Below, piece by piece: positions 1-7,853 of a stretch of 64,000 nt of DNA. Position 1 is the first letter of the stretch. Every line of letters starts with the position of its first letter. The notes below the pieces were generated by a model. It saw only the letters and a list, made by a program, of their open reading frames with translations, ran no database searches and was not told where the DNA came from. Origin of the DNA: Streptomyces natalensis ATCC 27448 (GTDB lineage: Bacteria; Actinomycetota; Actinomycetes; Streptomycetales; Streptomycetaceae); contig NZ_JRKI01000062.1 in assembly GCF_000935125.1 (NCBI RefSeq), positions 219,558-283,557 on the forward strand, written 5' to 3'. Made by a program: the position numbers and the translations under genes.

Positions 1-454
1 CCAAGATCTTGCCAACCTTCGCGGCCACAGCCGCATTGGCGACGAGGTCGGAGAGGAAGCCGGTGAACGCGGACAGCGCGGCGCCCAGCACCTCCATCTC
101 GGCGATCTGGACGCAGATGTCGATGATCTCTTCGTTGATCTTGTCGATCTCGTCGGCGAATTCCCGTAGCCCGTCGGCCACATGGTGGAAGTTCTTCGCG
201 ACGTCGGTGATGGTCTTCTTCTGGCCCTGCCAGTGCTTCTCGAAGGCATCCCGGGCCTCGCCGTGCCAGCCCTGCTTGTCGACGCCGTCCACGGCGCTGT
301 CGAGGACCCGTACGACCTTGGCCAGTTCGGTGCCCATGGCGTCCCAGGCATGGGCGATCGAGCGGAGCGTGTCACCGTTGCCGCCGGGGAGTTCCACGCC
401 GAATGCCTGGAGGATCTCCAGGACCTTGCCGTCTATCCAGCCGTTGATGCTCAT
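1..454 (-). CDS. WXG100-like N-terminal part of a larger protein, cut by the window edge
   Basis: The reading frame starts with ATG at 454 and runs off the left edge open, so about 151 N-terminal residues are visible. The visible part is helical and carries a WxG-type turn (GWHGEARDAFEKHW) after a long helix, followed by a second charged helix and a hydrophobic stretch (GAALSAFTGFLSDLVANAAV). This is the layout of the WXG100/LXG-like N-terminal domain of large ESX-associated or polymorphic-toxin proteins. The start lies 1 nt after the stop of the preceding EspC-like gene, so the two are translationally coupled. The C-terminal domain, which would define its function, is outside the window. Confidence 0.7.
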   Translation of the reverse strand, partial: MSINGWIDGKVLEILQAFGVELPGGNGDTLRSIAHAWDAMGTELAKVVRVLDSAVDGVDKQGWHGEARDAFEKHWQGQKKTITDVAKNFHHVADGLREFADEIDKINEEIIDICVQIAEMEVLGAALSAFTGFLSDLVANAAVAAKVGKIL

Positions 455-455
455 G

Positions 456-785
456 TCACACGCCCCGGACCTGGCTCACGGACCGCAGGTGACCGATGGC
501 TACCCGGTCCGAGTCCTGGTAGCTGGACGCGTTGATCCGCAAACGGTCCGCGTCGCTGTTGAGCACATCGGGAAGGTGTCCGAGCGCCTTGACAGTGCTG
601 TTGAGCAGCTGCCAGTACTTATCCATCGCGCCGTCGCAGGCACCCAGGATGCCGAAGGCTTCTCCGACCTCTGACGATGTCGCCACAAACGCATGGAGCT
701 GCGTGGTCAGATCCCCCGCTTCCCGGTCGAATTTGTCCGCCAGATCCGTCAGCGCCGAGGGATCGACACCGAACTGCCCGCTCAT
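456..785 (-). CDS. EspC/WXG100-like type VII secretion-associated small protein
   Basis: This 109-residue, mostly helical protein with no signal peptide has the size and helix-turn-helix character of the EspC-like (DUF2580) branch of ESX-associated proteins. ATG at 785 is preceded by a purine-rich AGGGAGCGGGG region. A longer frame extends upstream to 1484, but that part is Arg/Pro/Ser-rich antisense of the next gene and is rejected. It ends 1 nt before the ATG of the WXG100-like gene. In known systems such small proteins are co-secreted with, or chaperone, the larger partner; here that is inferred from the pairing. No ESX ATPase is in the window. Confidence 0.65.
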   Translation of the reverse strand: MSGQFGVDPSALTDLADKFDREAGDLTTQLHAFVATSSEVGEAFGILGACDGAMDKYWQLLNSTVKALGHLPDVLNSDADRLRINASSYQDSDRVAIGHLRSVSQVRGV

Positions 786-988
786 CCCGCTTCCCCGCTC
801 CCTCTGCTCGAACATGTACGAGCTCCAGGAGTACGTCAGGAAGCGAATGCCGAAAAGGATCTTTAATGGCTTCAACACGCTGCGCTGGCCTGCGCATTGC
901 CTCCTTGGGGTGACCCATAGCAAGACTTGGCCAACCCTGGACCCTGCCGGTGCGGATTCCGGATGCCGTTGTCCGTACAGAGGACGAC

Positions 989-1016
989 GGCCCGGCGGGA
1001 ATGCTCCCGCCGGGCC
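989..1016 (-). terminator. Hairpin terminator after the Q/P-rich gene
   Basis: A perfect 12-bp inverted repeat (GGCCCGGCGGGA / TCCCGCCGGGCC) with a 4-nt loop lies 26 nt beyond the stop codon of the leftward gene 1042..1833. There is no clear U tract, as is usual for streptomycete terminators. The remaining spacer to 786 shows nothing else I can name. Confidence 0.7.
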
Positions 1017-1041
1017 GGTCTCGTATCGCGTCCTACGTCGC

Positions 1042-1833
1042 TCAGCCGCCGTACGGGTTCCCCTGCTGCGGCGCGCCGTAGGGGGGCTGCTGCGGGGCCT
1101 GCTGGTAGCCCGGCTGCGGCTGCTGCGGGTAGCCGGGCTGCGCCTGCTGGGGCTGGGCCGGCGGGTAGCCGTACTGGTTCTGCTGCGGGGCGACCGGCTG
1201 CTGCGGGGCCTGCTGGTAGCCGGGCTGCTGGGGCTGGCCGGGGGCGGGAGCCGGGGCGCCCTGGTAGCCGGGCTGGGGCTGCTGGGGGTAGCCGGGCTGC
1301 GGGGCGGCCTGCGGCTGCTGCTGGGGCATGCCCTGCGGCGCGTAACCCTGCTGCGGGGCCTGTGGCATACCGGGCTGCTGGGCCGGCGGCATCCCCGGCT
1401 GCTGGCCCGCGAACTGCTGCTGCGGCGCGCCGCCGACCGTGGCCAGCAGCTGCTCCAGCTCGGTCCGCCACGCCCGGTGGACATTCAGCCGGACCGGCGC
1501 CGCCTCGCCCGGGAGCGCCAGGCGGACCGAGCTCCACAGCGTGCTCAGGTTGACGTCCGAGAACGCGTTCTGGGCCTGGTCACGCGGGATCACATGGGTG
1601 ACCTCCTGCGGGCGGTTGTTGACCCGGTGCACCCGGTGCACCACGATCGCCTGGTCCGTCACCGTGACGAAGTAGTACTTGACCATCATGCGCCCGACGA
1701 ACCCGAGCATGCTCATCAGCCACGGGCTGGGCCCCGTGACCGTCTCGAACGTCACCAGCGCCCGGTCCCCGGGGTTCTGCTGGGCTATCGCCGCCGAGAC
1801 CTGTTCCTTGATCGTGCTCTTGAGCATTGCCAT
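1042..1833 (-). CDS. Protein with possible PH-like N-terminal domain and Gln/Pro/Gly-rich tail
   Basis: The 263-residue protein is in two parts. Residues 1-130 are an ordered basic/aromatic domain (KYYFVTVTDQAIVVHRVHRV, then alternating strands and a final helix) that resembles small bacterial PH-like domains. Residues 135-263 are a low-complexity tail of repeated QQPGM, PQQP and GYPQQ units. ATG at 1833 is preceded by GGGGAA at the right distance; the frame also extends to 1959 but that part does not look like protein. I do not recognise a function. The tail suggests a disordered region of the kind seen in many streptomycete envelope or signalling proteins. Confidence 0.7.
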   Translation of the reverse strand: MAMLKSTIKEQVSAAIAQQNPGDRALVTFETVTGPSPWLMSMLGFVGRMMVKYYFVTVTDQAIVVHRVHRVNNRPQEVTHVIPRDQAQNAFSDVNLSTLWSSVRLALPGEAAPVRLNVHRAWRTELEQLLATVGGAPQQQFAGQQPGMPPAQQPGMPQAPQQGYAPQGMPQQQPQAAPQPGYPQQPQPGYQGAPAPAPGQPQQPGYQQAPQQPVAPQQNQYGYPPAQPQQAQPGYPQQPQPGYQQAPQQPPYGAPQQGNPYGG

Positions 1834-1965
1834 AGCGGCTGTTCCCCAATTCCGTGACAGTGGACTGCCAAGCGTATCCACAGGACCTGTGGCCCCATGG
1901 TGGTGCCGGAGGCCAATTCCCGGTCGCTCTCCCCGAAATCCGGCACATACTCTCCGCAATCGCCC

Positions 1966-3060
1966 TCAGTGTGTCCCGAACCACCGCTCGGCCAGGGCGT
2001 CCAGCGTCGGCCGCGGCGGAGCGGGCAGCTCCCGCAGGTACCAGGGGAGGTCGCTGTGGACGTGCAGCAGGGTGAGGGCGAGGAGTTCTCGGGGGTCGAA
2101 GCGCTCGCCGTACGCGCGCAGGACGCGGGCCAGGAGGCGTGGATCGCCGCGGGAGACGAAGAGGCCGACGGCGACGAAGTCGTAGGCGCGGTGGCCGATC
2201 ATGGCCGGTTCGAAGTCGATGAGTCCGGTGAGCCGCCAGTCGTCGGAGGCGTCGATGAGCAGATGCTGGCGCATGAACTCCGTGTGGAGGAGGACCCCGG
2301 CCCCGGCCCCGCCACCGGGCCCGGCCCCGGCCCCGCCACCGGGCCCGGCCCCGGCCCCGCCACCGGCTCCCGCTTCCACTTCCACTTCCGCCTCCGCCTC
2401 CGCCTCCGCCTCCGCCTCCGCCTCCGGCACGGGAACGGGTACAGGTACGGGTACGGATACGGGCAGGGCTACGGAGTCGGGCAGGGCCACGGAGTCGAGG
2501 AAGGCGGGGATCTGCTCCAGCCACGGTGCGGGCAGGGCGCGGGCGCGCTGGCGGTCCACGGCCGAGGCGCGTTGGGCGGCGAGGAAGGCGGGCCAGTCGC
2601 CGGGGCCCAGCACGTCGGCGAGCGGGGCCGGGTCCACCGCGTGCAGGGCGGCCAGCGTCTCACCGGCCTCGGTGGCGATACGGTCCCGTTCGGCCCGGGG
2701 GACTCGGGGCCAGGCGACGGCCAGATCGCTGCCGCGCAGCCGCGACATCAGCACATAGCGCCAGCCGTTCTCGTACTCCCCCGCGTCGTACACATACGGG
2801 GTGGGGACCGGCAGGCGGCCCTGGAGGTGGGCGAGGACCCGGGCCTCGGCGCGGGCGTCGGCGGCGCTTGCGGCCGGGAAGAGCTTGAGGACGTAGCGGT
2901 CGCCGACGGCGTAGACGGGCAGCGAACCGGCCGGAAAGCGGGCCAGGGGGGCGTCCCGTAGCCCGAGCCGGGTGCAGAGGGCGGCGACGCCCCGCCGCAG
3001 GATCTGTTCGTCGGGGACGATCGCGTCCCCCTCGTCGTCCGTGTCCACGCGAGGCAGCAT
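1966..3060 (-). CDS. APH/phosphotransferase-family protein with a simple-repeat insertion
   Basis: A 364-residue kinase-fold protein of the aminoglycoside phosphotransferase (APH) enzyme superfamily. It has an N-lobe with YVLKLFPA (Lys in the ATP site), then a hinge (YVLMSRLRGSDLA), a helical part, a catalytic loop and a metal-binding segment (GLIDFEPAMIGHRAYDF). The catalytic loop reads LLHTEFMRQHLLI, so the usual HxDxxxxN is HxExxxxH. About 55 residues of Val-Pro, Ala-Glu and Gly-Ala-rich repeat sit just before this loop. The start at 3060 is preferred; an in-frame ATG at 3093 adds 11 residues. The substrate is unknown, and nothing here shows antibiotic resistance. Confidence 0.75.
   Translation of the reverse strand: MLPRVDTDDEGDAIVPDEQILRRGVAALCTRLGLRDAPLARFPAGSLPVYAVGDRYVLKLFPAASAADARAEARVLAHLQGRLPVPTPYVYDAGEYENGWRYVLMSRLRGSDLAVAWPRVPRAERDRIATEAGETLAALHAVDPAPLADVLGPGDWPAFLAAQRASAVDRQRARALPAPWLEQIPAFLDSVALPDSVALPVSVPVPVPVPVPEAEAEAEAEAEAEVEVEAGAGGGAGAGPGGGAGAGPGGGAGAGVLLHTEFMRQHLLIDASDDWRLTGLIDFEPAMIGHRAYDFVAVGLFVSRGDPRLLARVLRAYGERFDPRELLALTLLHVHSDLPWYLRELPAPPRPTLDALAERWFGTH
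2291..2475 (-). repeat. In-frame simple-sequence repeat tract inside the phosphotransferase gene
   Basis: Three near-identical 24-bp units (built on CCCGGCCCCGGCCCCGCCAC), then a run of TCCGCC-type hexamers, then GGTACGGGTAC-type units. All unit lengths are multiples of 3, so copy-number change would leave the frame intact. They encode the Gly-Ala-Gly-Pro, Ala-Glu and Val-Pro tracts of the protein. Confidence 0.85.
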
Positions 3061-3158
3061 GCGCGGACGGTAGGGCGGGCGGGGCGGGCCCATCAAAGGG
3101 TTTTCGGCGGCGCCGTCGGCATGCGACGGGCCGTCAGACGGGCACCGCCCCGGCCCGG

Positions 3159-4016
3159 TCAGGAGAAGTCCGCGGCGTGCTCCCGCGCCCACTGGGCGAA
3201 GGGGCGGGCCGGATGGCCGGTGACCCGCTCGACGGCGTCCGAGACGGGCGGCGCCGGCCGGCCCACGGTGCTGCCGAACATCCGGATGAGTTCCCGCGCG
3301 GATTCCTTCGGCATGTGCGGGCCGGCGATCGCCTCGGCGGCCGCGTCCTCGGAGATCTGCTCGACCCGGACCTCGCGCCCGATGGCCCGGCCGATCTCGG
3401 CGGCCTGCTCGGCCACGGTCAGCGCCTCCGGGCCGGTGACGACATACGCCTGGCCCGCATGGGCGCCCGTACGGTCCAGCAGGGCGACGGCGGCGACATC
3501 GGCGAGATCCGCTTCGTGGACCGGTACGCCCTGCGCGCCCGGGTGGGCGTTGCGCACCACGCCGGATTCGCGGATCGACGCGGCCCAGCCGAGGGTGTTG
3601 GTGGCGTAATTGCTGCCGCGGACGAAGGTCCACTCCAGACCGGAGGCGCGCACCGCACGCTCCACGGCGGCATGCATACGGGCAATGAAGTTGGTCTCGT
3701 CGGCGGGCGAATCCGTCACCGCCACCGAGGAGTTGAGGACGACGCGGCGGACACCGGCCGTGACCGCGGCGTCCAGCACCGCGACGGCGGACTGCTCGCC
3801 GCCCGCGGCCAGATTGAGGAACAGCGCCTCGGCGCCGGCCAGCAGCGGTGCGAGGCCGGCGGCGTCGGTGAGGTCCGCGCGGACCGTCTCCGCCGCGGGC
3901 GGCAGACCGGCGCGGGAAGGGTCGCGGGTCAGGGCGCGGACCTGCGCACCGTCCTGGAGAAGGCGGCCGACAAGCCTGCGGCCGATATTGCCGGTTGCGC
4001 CGGTGACGACGATCAC
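3159..4016 (-). CDS. NmrA-type NAD(P)-binding reductase-like protein
   Basis: The 285-residue protein begins directly with the dinucleotide-binding motif VTGATGNIGRRL (GxxGxxG) and continues with ALTRDPSRAG, where the basic residues after the second strand favour NADP(H). It then has the FLNLAAGG and VLNSSVAV segments of atypical short-chain dehydrogenases (NmrA/azoreductase-like). The YxxxK active site is not evident, as is common in NmrA-like members that act as redox sensors or quinone reductases. The gene stands alone between the phosphotransferase (98 bp downstream) and a divergent DUF2993 gene. The substrate is unknown. Confidence 0.8.
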   Translation of the reverse strand: MIVVTGATGNIGRRLVGRLLQDGAQVRALTRDPSRAGLPPAAETVRADLTDAAGLAPLLAGAEALFLNLAAGGEQSAVAVLDAAVTAGVRRVVLNSSVAVTDSPADETNFIARMHAAVERAVRASGLEWTFVRGSNYATNTLGWAASIRESGVVRNAHPGAQGVPVHEADLADVAAVALLDRTGAHAGQAYVVTGPEALTVAEQAAEIGRAIGREVRVEQISEDAAAEAIAGPHMPKESARELIRMFGSTVGRPAPPVSDAVERVTGHPARPFAQWAREHAADFS

Positions 4017-4212
4017 GGAAACCCCTTAAGAAGACATCGCTGCGGTCGTCACCACAACACCGTCGCCGCTCCACTTGTTCCACAAGCCGCGGATTGCGGC
4101 TCCCCATCGGGACGACAAATTTTCGCCAAGACGGACCGTTCATCTTTCGCGTACGTCACATACTGCCGGTAGGACTTGCATTCGAGGGTCCCACCCGTGG
4201 TGGGATGTACGG

Positions 4213-5550
4213 ATGCGCACCCCCATACGCATATCTTCACCCTCCCCCTCTTCGCCGCCGGACCTTTCCCCGTCCGGCGACACCCGCGAGATGACACCGC
4301 TGAACCCTTACGCCGATCTGGCCGCCCTCGCCGACCCGGAACCGGACCCCGAACCGGAACCCGAGCCGTACCACCAGCCGCTGCGTCGCACCTATCTCAA
4401 CGAGCGTGACGACAGCGACGATCCGCTGGGCCTCGGGCTGCGTGCGGACGACGAGGACGAGCAGTGGACGCCGCCGAACCACCGTCGCAGAAAGCGCGGC
4501 ATCAGCCGCTTCGCCGCCGTACCGATCACCATCAAACTGCTGGTGGCCGTCCTGGTGTGCACGGCGTTCCTTACGCTCTTCGACCGCTTCGCGGTGCTCT
4601 ACGCGCAGGGCAAGGCCGCGGAGAAGCTCAAGGAATCCCTGCATCTGAACGCCACTCCGGACGTCGACATCAAGGGTTTCCCCTTTCTGACCCAGGTCCT
4701 CGGCAAGCGCCTGGAGCAGGTGGACGTCACCATTCCCGACGTGGCCGCCGACCGCGTCTCGCTGGCGAAATTCTCCGCGTCCGCGAACGACATCCGGATC
4801 GACGGCGATCTGCCGAGTTCCATCAAGGGCGCCACCATCGGCAGCATGCACGGCAATGTGCTGCTCGCCTTCGACGACATGAATCGCGAACTGGGCGCCT
4901 CCCAGGTGAAGTTCAGCCAGCTGGGGCCCAATGCGGTGCGCGCGGTCGGCGAGCTGCCGATCGCCGGCCACCCGTTGCGGGTACGGGCGGAGGCGCACAT
5001 CCGGCGGGCGGGGGACCGCGGAGTCTCCACCGACATCAGCCAGATGCGCCTGGACATCGCCGATATCGCCGTCTACCGCCCCGGCACCGGCAAGGAGGAG
5101 GGCCTCCGGCTCACCCGTAAGACCGCCTCCGAGCTCAGCCGTCAGGCGGCCAAGGTGAAGGCGATGCTGAGCATTCCGGCGATCGCGCACCGCATCGGCA
5201 TTCCGCAGCAGTACATCGACGCGGCGCTGCACGACGAACAGAAGCTGCACGATCTGACCGGTTCGCCGCGCTTCGTCGAGAAGCTGATGAAGGTCAACCT
5301 CGTCGATGTGGTGATGGACCACCCCTGGCTGCTCCAGAAGGTCGGCATCGACCCGAAGATCTTCGGCACCCTGAGCGGACTGACCAAGCCGCAGCTCGCC
5401 GACCGGCTCTCGCTCTCCTTCCGGCTGCCGAAGACGCCCGGTGACGTCCGGCTGCGCACCATCACCGTCCAGCAGGACGGCATCCATGTCGAGGTGACGG
5501 GGGCGAATCTTCCGTTCGGGGACGCGGCGAAGAAGGCGAAGAAGGATTAG
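4213..5550 (+). CDS. DUF2993 (LmeA-like) membrane-anchored protein
   Basis: A 445-residue protein if started at 4213. The N-terminal ~95 residues are acidic and disordered (a PEPDPEPEPEP run), then comes a basic stretch, one membrane segment (TIKLLVAVLVCTAFLTLFDRF) and a DUF2993 domain outside the membrane. That domain contains KGFPFLTQVLGKRLEQVDV, the family signature, which is shared with the paralogue at 16985. Family members include the mycobacterial lipomannan-elongation factor LmeA, a phospholipid-binding protein; the role here is inferred only from that. ATG at 4291 (MTPLNPYADLAA) is an alternative start. No strong SD precedes either. Confidence 0.75.
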   Translation: MRTPIRISSPSPSSPPDLSPSGDTREMTPLNPYADLAALADPEPDPEPEPEPYHQPLRRTYLNERDDSDDPLGLGLRADDEDEQWTPPNHRRRKRGISRFAAVPITIKLLVAVLVCTAFLTLFDRFAVLYAQGKAAEKLKESLHLNATPDVDIKGFPFLTQVLGKRLEQVDVTIPDVAADRVSLAKFSASANDIRIDGDLPSSIKGATIGSMHGNVLLAFDDMNRELGASQVKFSQLGPNAVRAVGELPIAGHPLRVRAEAHIRRAGDRGVSTDISQMRLDIADIAVYRPGTGKEEGLRLTRKTASELSRQAAKVKAMLSIPAIAHRIGIPQQYIDAALHDEQKLHDLTGSPRFVEKLMKVNLVDVVMDHPWLLQKVGIDPKIFGTLSGLTKPQLADRLSLSFRLPKTPGDVRLRTITVQQDGIHVEVTGANLPFGDAAKKAKKD

Positions 5551-5568
5551 CCGGAGGGGGTGGCAGGG

Positions 5569-5599
5569 GCAGGGGCCGCTCTACTCGGGCGGCCCCTGC
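5569..5599. terminator. Bidirectional hairpin between convergent genes
   Basis: An 11-bp inverted repeat (GCAGGGGCCGC / GCGGCCCCTGC) with a 9-nt loop. It follows the DUF2993 stop by 18 bp on the plus strand, and its right arm lies inside the last codons of the convergent histidine kinase gene, whose TAG is in the loop. Confidence 0.6.
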
Positions 5600-7011
5600 G
5601 GGCTCTTCGCGTGAGGCACGTCCGGCGGCGGCGTCGGCGCCCCCGGCAGGGTCAGCACCGCCTCCGTACCGCCGAGCTCCGCCGACCGCAGCCGTACCGC
5701 ACCGCCGGCCTGTTCCGCCGTGCGGGCCACGATCGACAGGCCCAGCCCGCTGCCGGGCAGGCTGCGCGCGGACGGTGAACGCCAGAACCGCTCGAAGACA
5801 TGGGGGAGTTCGTCCGGGGAGATGCCCGGTCCGTGGTCGCGCACGGTCAGCTCGCCGCCGGTCAGCCGGACCTCGACGGAGCCGCCGGCCGGGCTGAACT
5901 TGACCGCGTTGTCGAGGAGGTTGACCACCGCACGCTCCAGCCCGGCGGGCTCGGCCCGTACGTACCAGGGGTCGAGGTCGGCGGTGAGGGCCAGCGACGG
6001 GCCGCGCAGCCGGACGCGCGCCAGGGCCGTGCCGACGATGTCGTGCAGCGCGACGACCTCGACGGCGGCCTGCCCGCGCGCCGGACGCGACAGCTCCTGA
6101 AGGTCGCCGATCAGCGCCGCCAGCTCCCCCATCTGCGCCTTCACCGACTCCAGCAGCGCCGCCTTGTCCGCGGGCGGGATCGGCCGGCCGGACTGCTCGC
6201 TGCGGACCAGGAGGTCGATGTTGGTGCGCAGGGAGGTCAGCGGAGTGCGCAGTTCGTGACCGGCGTCCGCGATCAGCTGCTGCTGAAGGTCGCGGGAGGC
6301 GGCCAGCGCGCTGGTCATCGAGTTGAAGGAGCGCGAGAGCCGGGCGATCTCGTCCTCGCCGTCGACGGGGATGCGCACGGCCAGATCCTCGGTACGGGCG
6401 ACGTGCTCGACGGCGTCGGTGAGCCGGTCGACGGGTTTGAGACCCGACTGGGCGACCCACAGGCCGGCGTACGCGGCGCCGAGCACCCCGATCCCGGCGA
6501 CGACCAGCAGCACCAGGGCGAGCTGGTCGAGCGGCTGGGTGACCTGGTCCATGGGGGTGGCGACCGAGATCGCGAGCGGATTGCCCGAGGCGTCGGTCAC
6601 CGGGCCGAGGGTGGTGAAGACCCGCATCTCGGTGCCGTTCTTGGCCCGCGTGGTGTGCACGGTGTTGGACAGCCGCTGCTGAGCCACCAGCTCATCCGCC
6701 CGCTGCACCGGGATCGAGGACTTGCCGGGGGCGGTGCAGTCATAGCCGCTCGACGACACCAGGCGGACGGTGTACGGAGTGGGCGGGGGATTGCCCGCAA
6801 GGGGCTGGCCGTTGCAGTGGTCGACCAGCGCCCGCACATAGGTGTCGGTCACCTTGACCGAGCTCAGCGTCTCGTCCAGCTGCTCGGTGAGCCGGTCGCG
6901 GGTGACCAGCCAGCACGCCGCGGCCGAGAGCGCCACCGCCACCGCCACCGCCAGTCCCACCAGCATCGCCAGCCGGGAGCGCAACGGCAGCCTGCCGTAC
7001 CAACGGGTCAT
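5581..7011 (-). CDS. cssS: Sensor histidine kinase, CssS-like
   Basis: A 476-residue classical sensor. Membrane segment 1 spans about 13-36, an extracytoplasmic loop of about 125 residues contains three Cys, and membrane segment 2 spans about 163-187. A HAMP linker follows, then the H-box DAGHELRTPL with the phosphorylated His at 252, and an ATPase domain with N (VVNLLDNAVKFS), G1 (DHGPGIS) and G2 (GSGLGLSI) boxes. Its start overlaps the regulator stop by 4 bp (ATGA), so the pair is coupled. The neighbouring HtrA-like protease and GlnR match the order I recall around SCO4155-SCO4159 in S. coelicolor, where this pair is the secretion-stress system CssRS. The assignment rests on that context. 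Confidence 0.75.
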   Translation of the reverse strand: MTRWYGRLPLRSRLAMLVGLAVAVAVALSAAACWLVTRDRLTEQLDETLSSVKVTDTYVRALVDHCNGQPLAGNPPPTPYTVRLVSSSGYDCTAPGKSSIPVQRADELVAQQRLSNTVHTTRAKNGTEMRVFTTLGPVTDASGNPLAISVATPMDQVTQPLDQLALVLLVVAGIGVLGAAYAGLWVAQSGLKPVDRLTDAVEHVARTEDLAVRIPVDGEDEIARLSRSFNSMTSALAASRDLQQQLIADAGHELRTPLTSLRTNIDLLVRSEQSGRPIPPADKAALLESVKAQMGELAALIGDLQELSRPARGQAAVEVVALHDIVGTALARVRLRGPSLALTADLDPWYVRAEPAGLERAVVNLLDNAVKFSPAGGSVEVRLTGGELTVRDHGPGISPDELPHVFERFWRSPSARSLPGSGLGLSIVARTAEQAGGAVRLRSAELGGTEAVLTLPGAPTPPPDVPHAKSPQGPPE

Positions 7012-7745
7012 TCCGCGCCGCCCTCCGACCGCAGCACATAGCCGACGCCGCGCACGGTGTGCACCAGCCGCGGCTCGCCGCCCGCCTCCGTCTTGCGGCG
7101 CAGATACATCACATACACATCGAGGGAGTTGGAGGTGGGCTCGAAGTCGAAGCCCCAGACCGCCTTGAGGATCTGCTCACGCGTCAGGACCTGCCGCGGA
7201 TGGGCCAGGAACATCTCCAGCAGGGTGAATTCGGTACGGGTCAGCTCGACCGGCCGGTTGCCGCGGGTCACCTCGCGGGTGGACAGATCCATCCGCAGAT
7301 CGGCGAAGGACAGTGTGTCGTTCTCGTCGACCGGCGCACCGGCGGCCGCCGCATACGTGCTGCGCCGCAGCAGCGCGCGGATCCGCGCCAGCAGCTCGTC
7401 CAGCTCGAAGGGCTTGACCAGGTAGTCGTCGGCCCCGGCGTCCAGCCCGGTGACCCGGTCGCCGACCGTGTCGCGGGCGGTCAGCATCAGGACCGGTACG
7501 GTCACCCCGCTGGCCCGCAGCCGGCGGGCGGCGGTCAGCCCGTCCATCCGCGGCATCAGCACATCCAGCACGATCAGCTCGGGGTGGTACGTCGCGACCT
7601 TCTCGACCGCGTCCAGACCGTCGACCGCCTGCTCCGTCGCATAGCCCTCGAAGGCGAGCGAGCGCTGGAGCGCCTCGCGGACGGCCGGCTCGTCGTCGAC
7701 GATCAGGATGCGGGCGGGCTGATCACCGTGCTCGGCGGGGCTCAT
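7008..7745 (-). CDS. cssR: OmpR-family response regulator, CssR-like
   Basis: A 245-residue regulator. The receiver (about 11-125) has the acidic pair VDDEP, phosphorylation site D61 (LIVLDVLMPRMDG) and switch Lys in DYLVKPF. A winged-helix DNA-binding domain (about 150-240) ends in YLRRKTE and VHTVRGVGYVLR. ATG at 7745 is chosen because the receiver begins 11 residues later; the frame continues upstream to 7820 through a hairpin, which is unlikely to be coding. It is cotranscribed with the kinase. The protease gene next to it carries three 11-bp direct repeats at its promoter, a fitting target for this protein class. Confidence 0.8.
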   Translation of the reverse strand: MSPAEHGDQPARILIVDDEPAVREALQRSLAFEGYATEQAVDGLDAVEKVATYHPELIVLDVLMPRMDGLTAARRLRASGVTVPVLMLTARDTVGDRVTGLDAGADDYLVKPFELDELLARIRALLRRSTYAAAAGAPVDENDTLSFADLRMDLSTREVTRGNRPVELTRTEFTLLEMFLAHPRQVLTREQILKAVWGFDFEPTSNSLDVYVMYLRRKTEAGGEPRLVHTVRGVGYVLRSEGGAE

Positions 7746-7776
7746 GTGCGTGGTTACCTCGGGTGGATGGGGGGCA

Positions 7777-7805
7777 CCTCCCATGCCCTTGAGGCATGGG
7801 GGAGG
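7777..7805. other. Intergenic hairpin of a common streptomycete type
   Basis: Arms CCTCCCATGCC and GGCATGGGGGAGG around a CTTGA loop, lying between the protease stop and the regulator start. It could attenuate read-through from the protease gene into the two-component genes, or act as an mRNA processing/stability hairpin. Similar GGGGCACCTCCC-type hairpins occur in many streptomycete spacers as far as I recall. Confidence 0.55.
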
Positions 7806-7853
7806 ATCGACGGTCGGCACCTTACGGGCTGCCTTCAGCGTGGCACGGCGGCG

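Noticed and set aside
456..1484. 342-codon minus-strand frame fused in front of the EspC-like protein
   Set aside because: The first two thirds are Arg/Ser/Pro repeats from another frame of the Q/P-rich gene, and it crosses a terminator hairpin.
1897..2961. Plus-strand frame with Gly-Pro-rich repeats
   Set aside because: It is the complement of the repeat tract in the phosphotransferase gene, with no start signal or domain.
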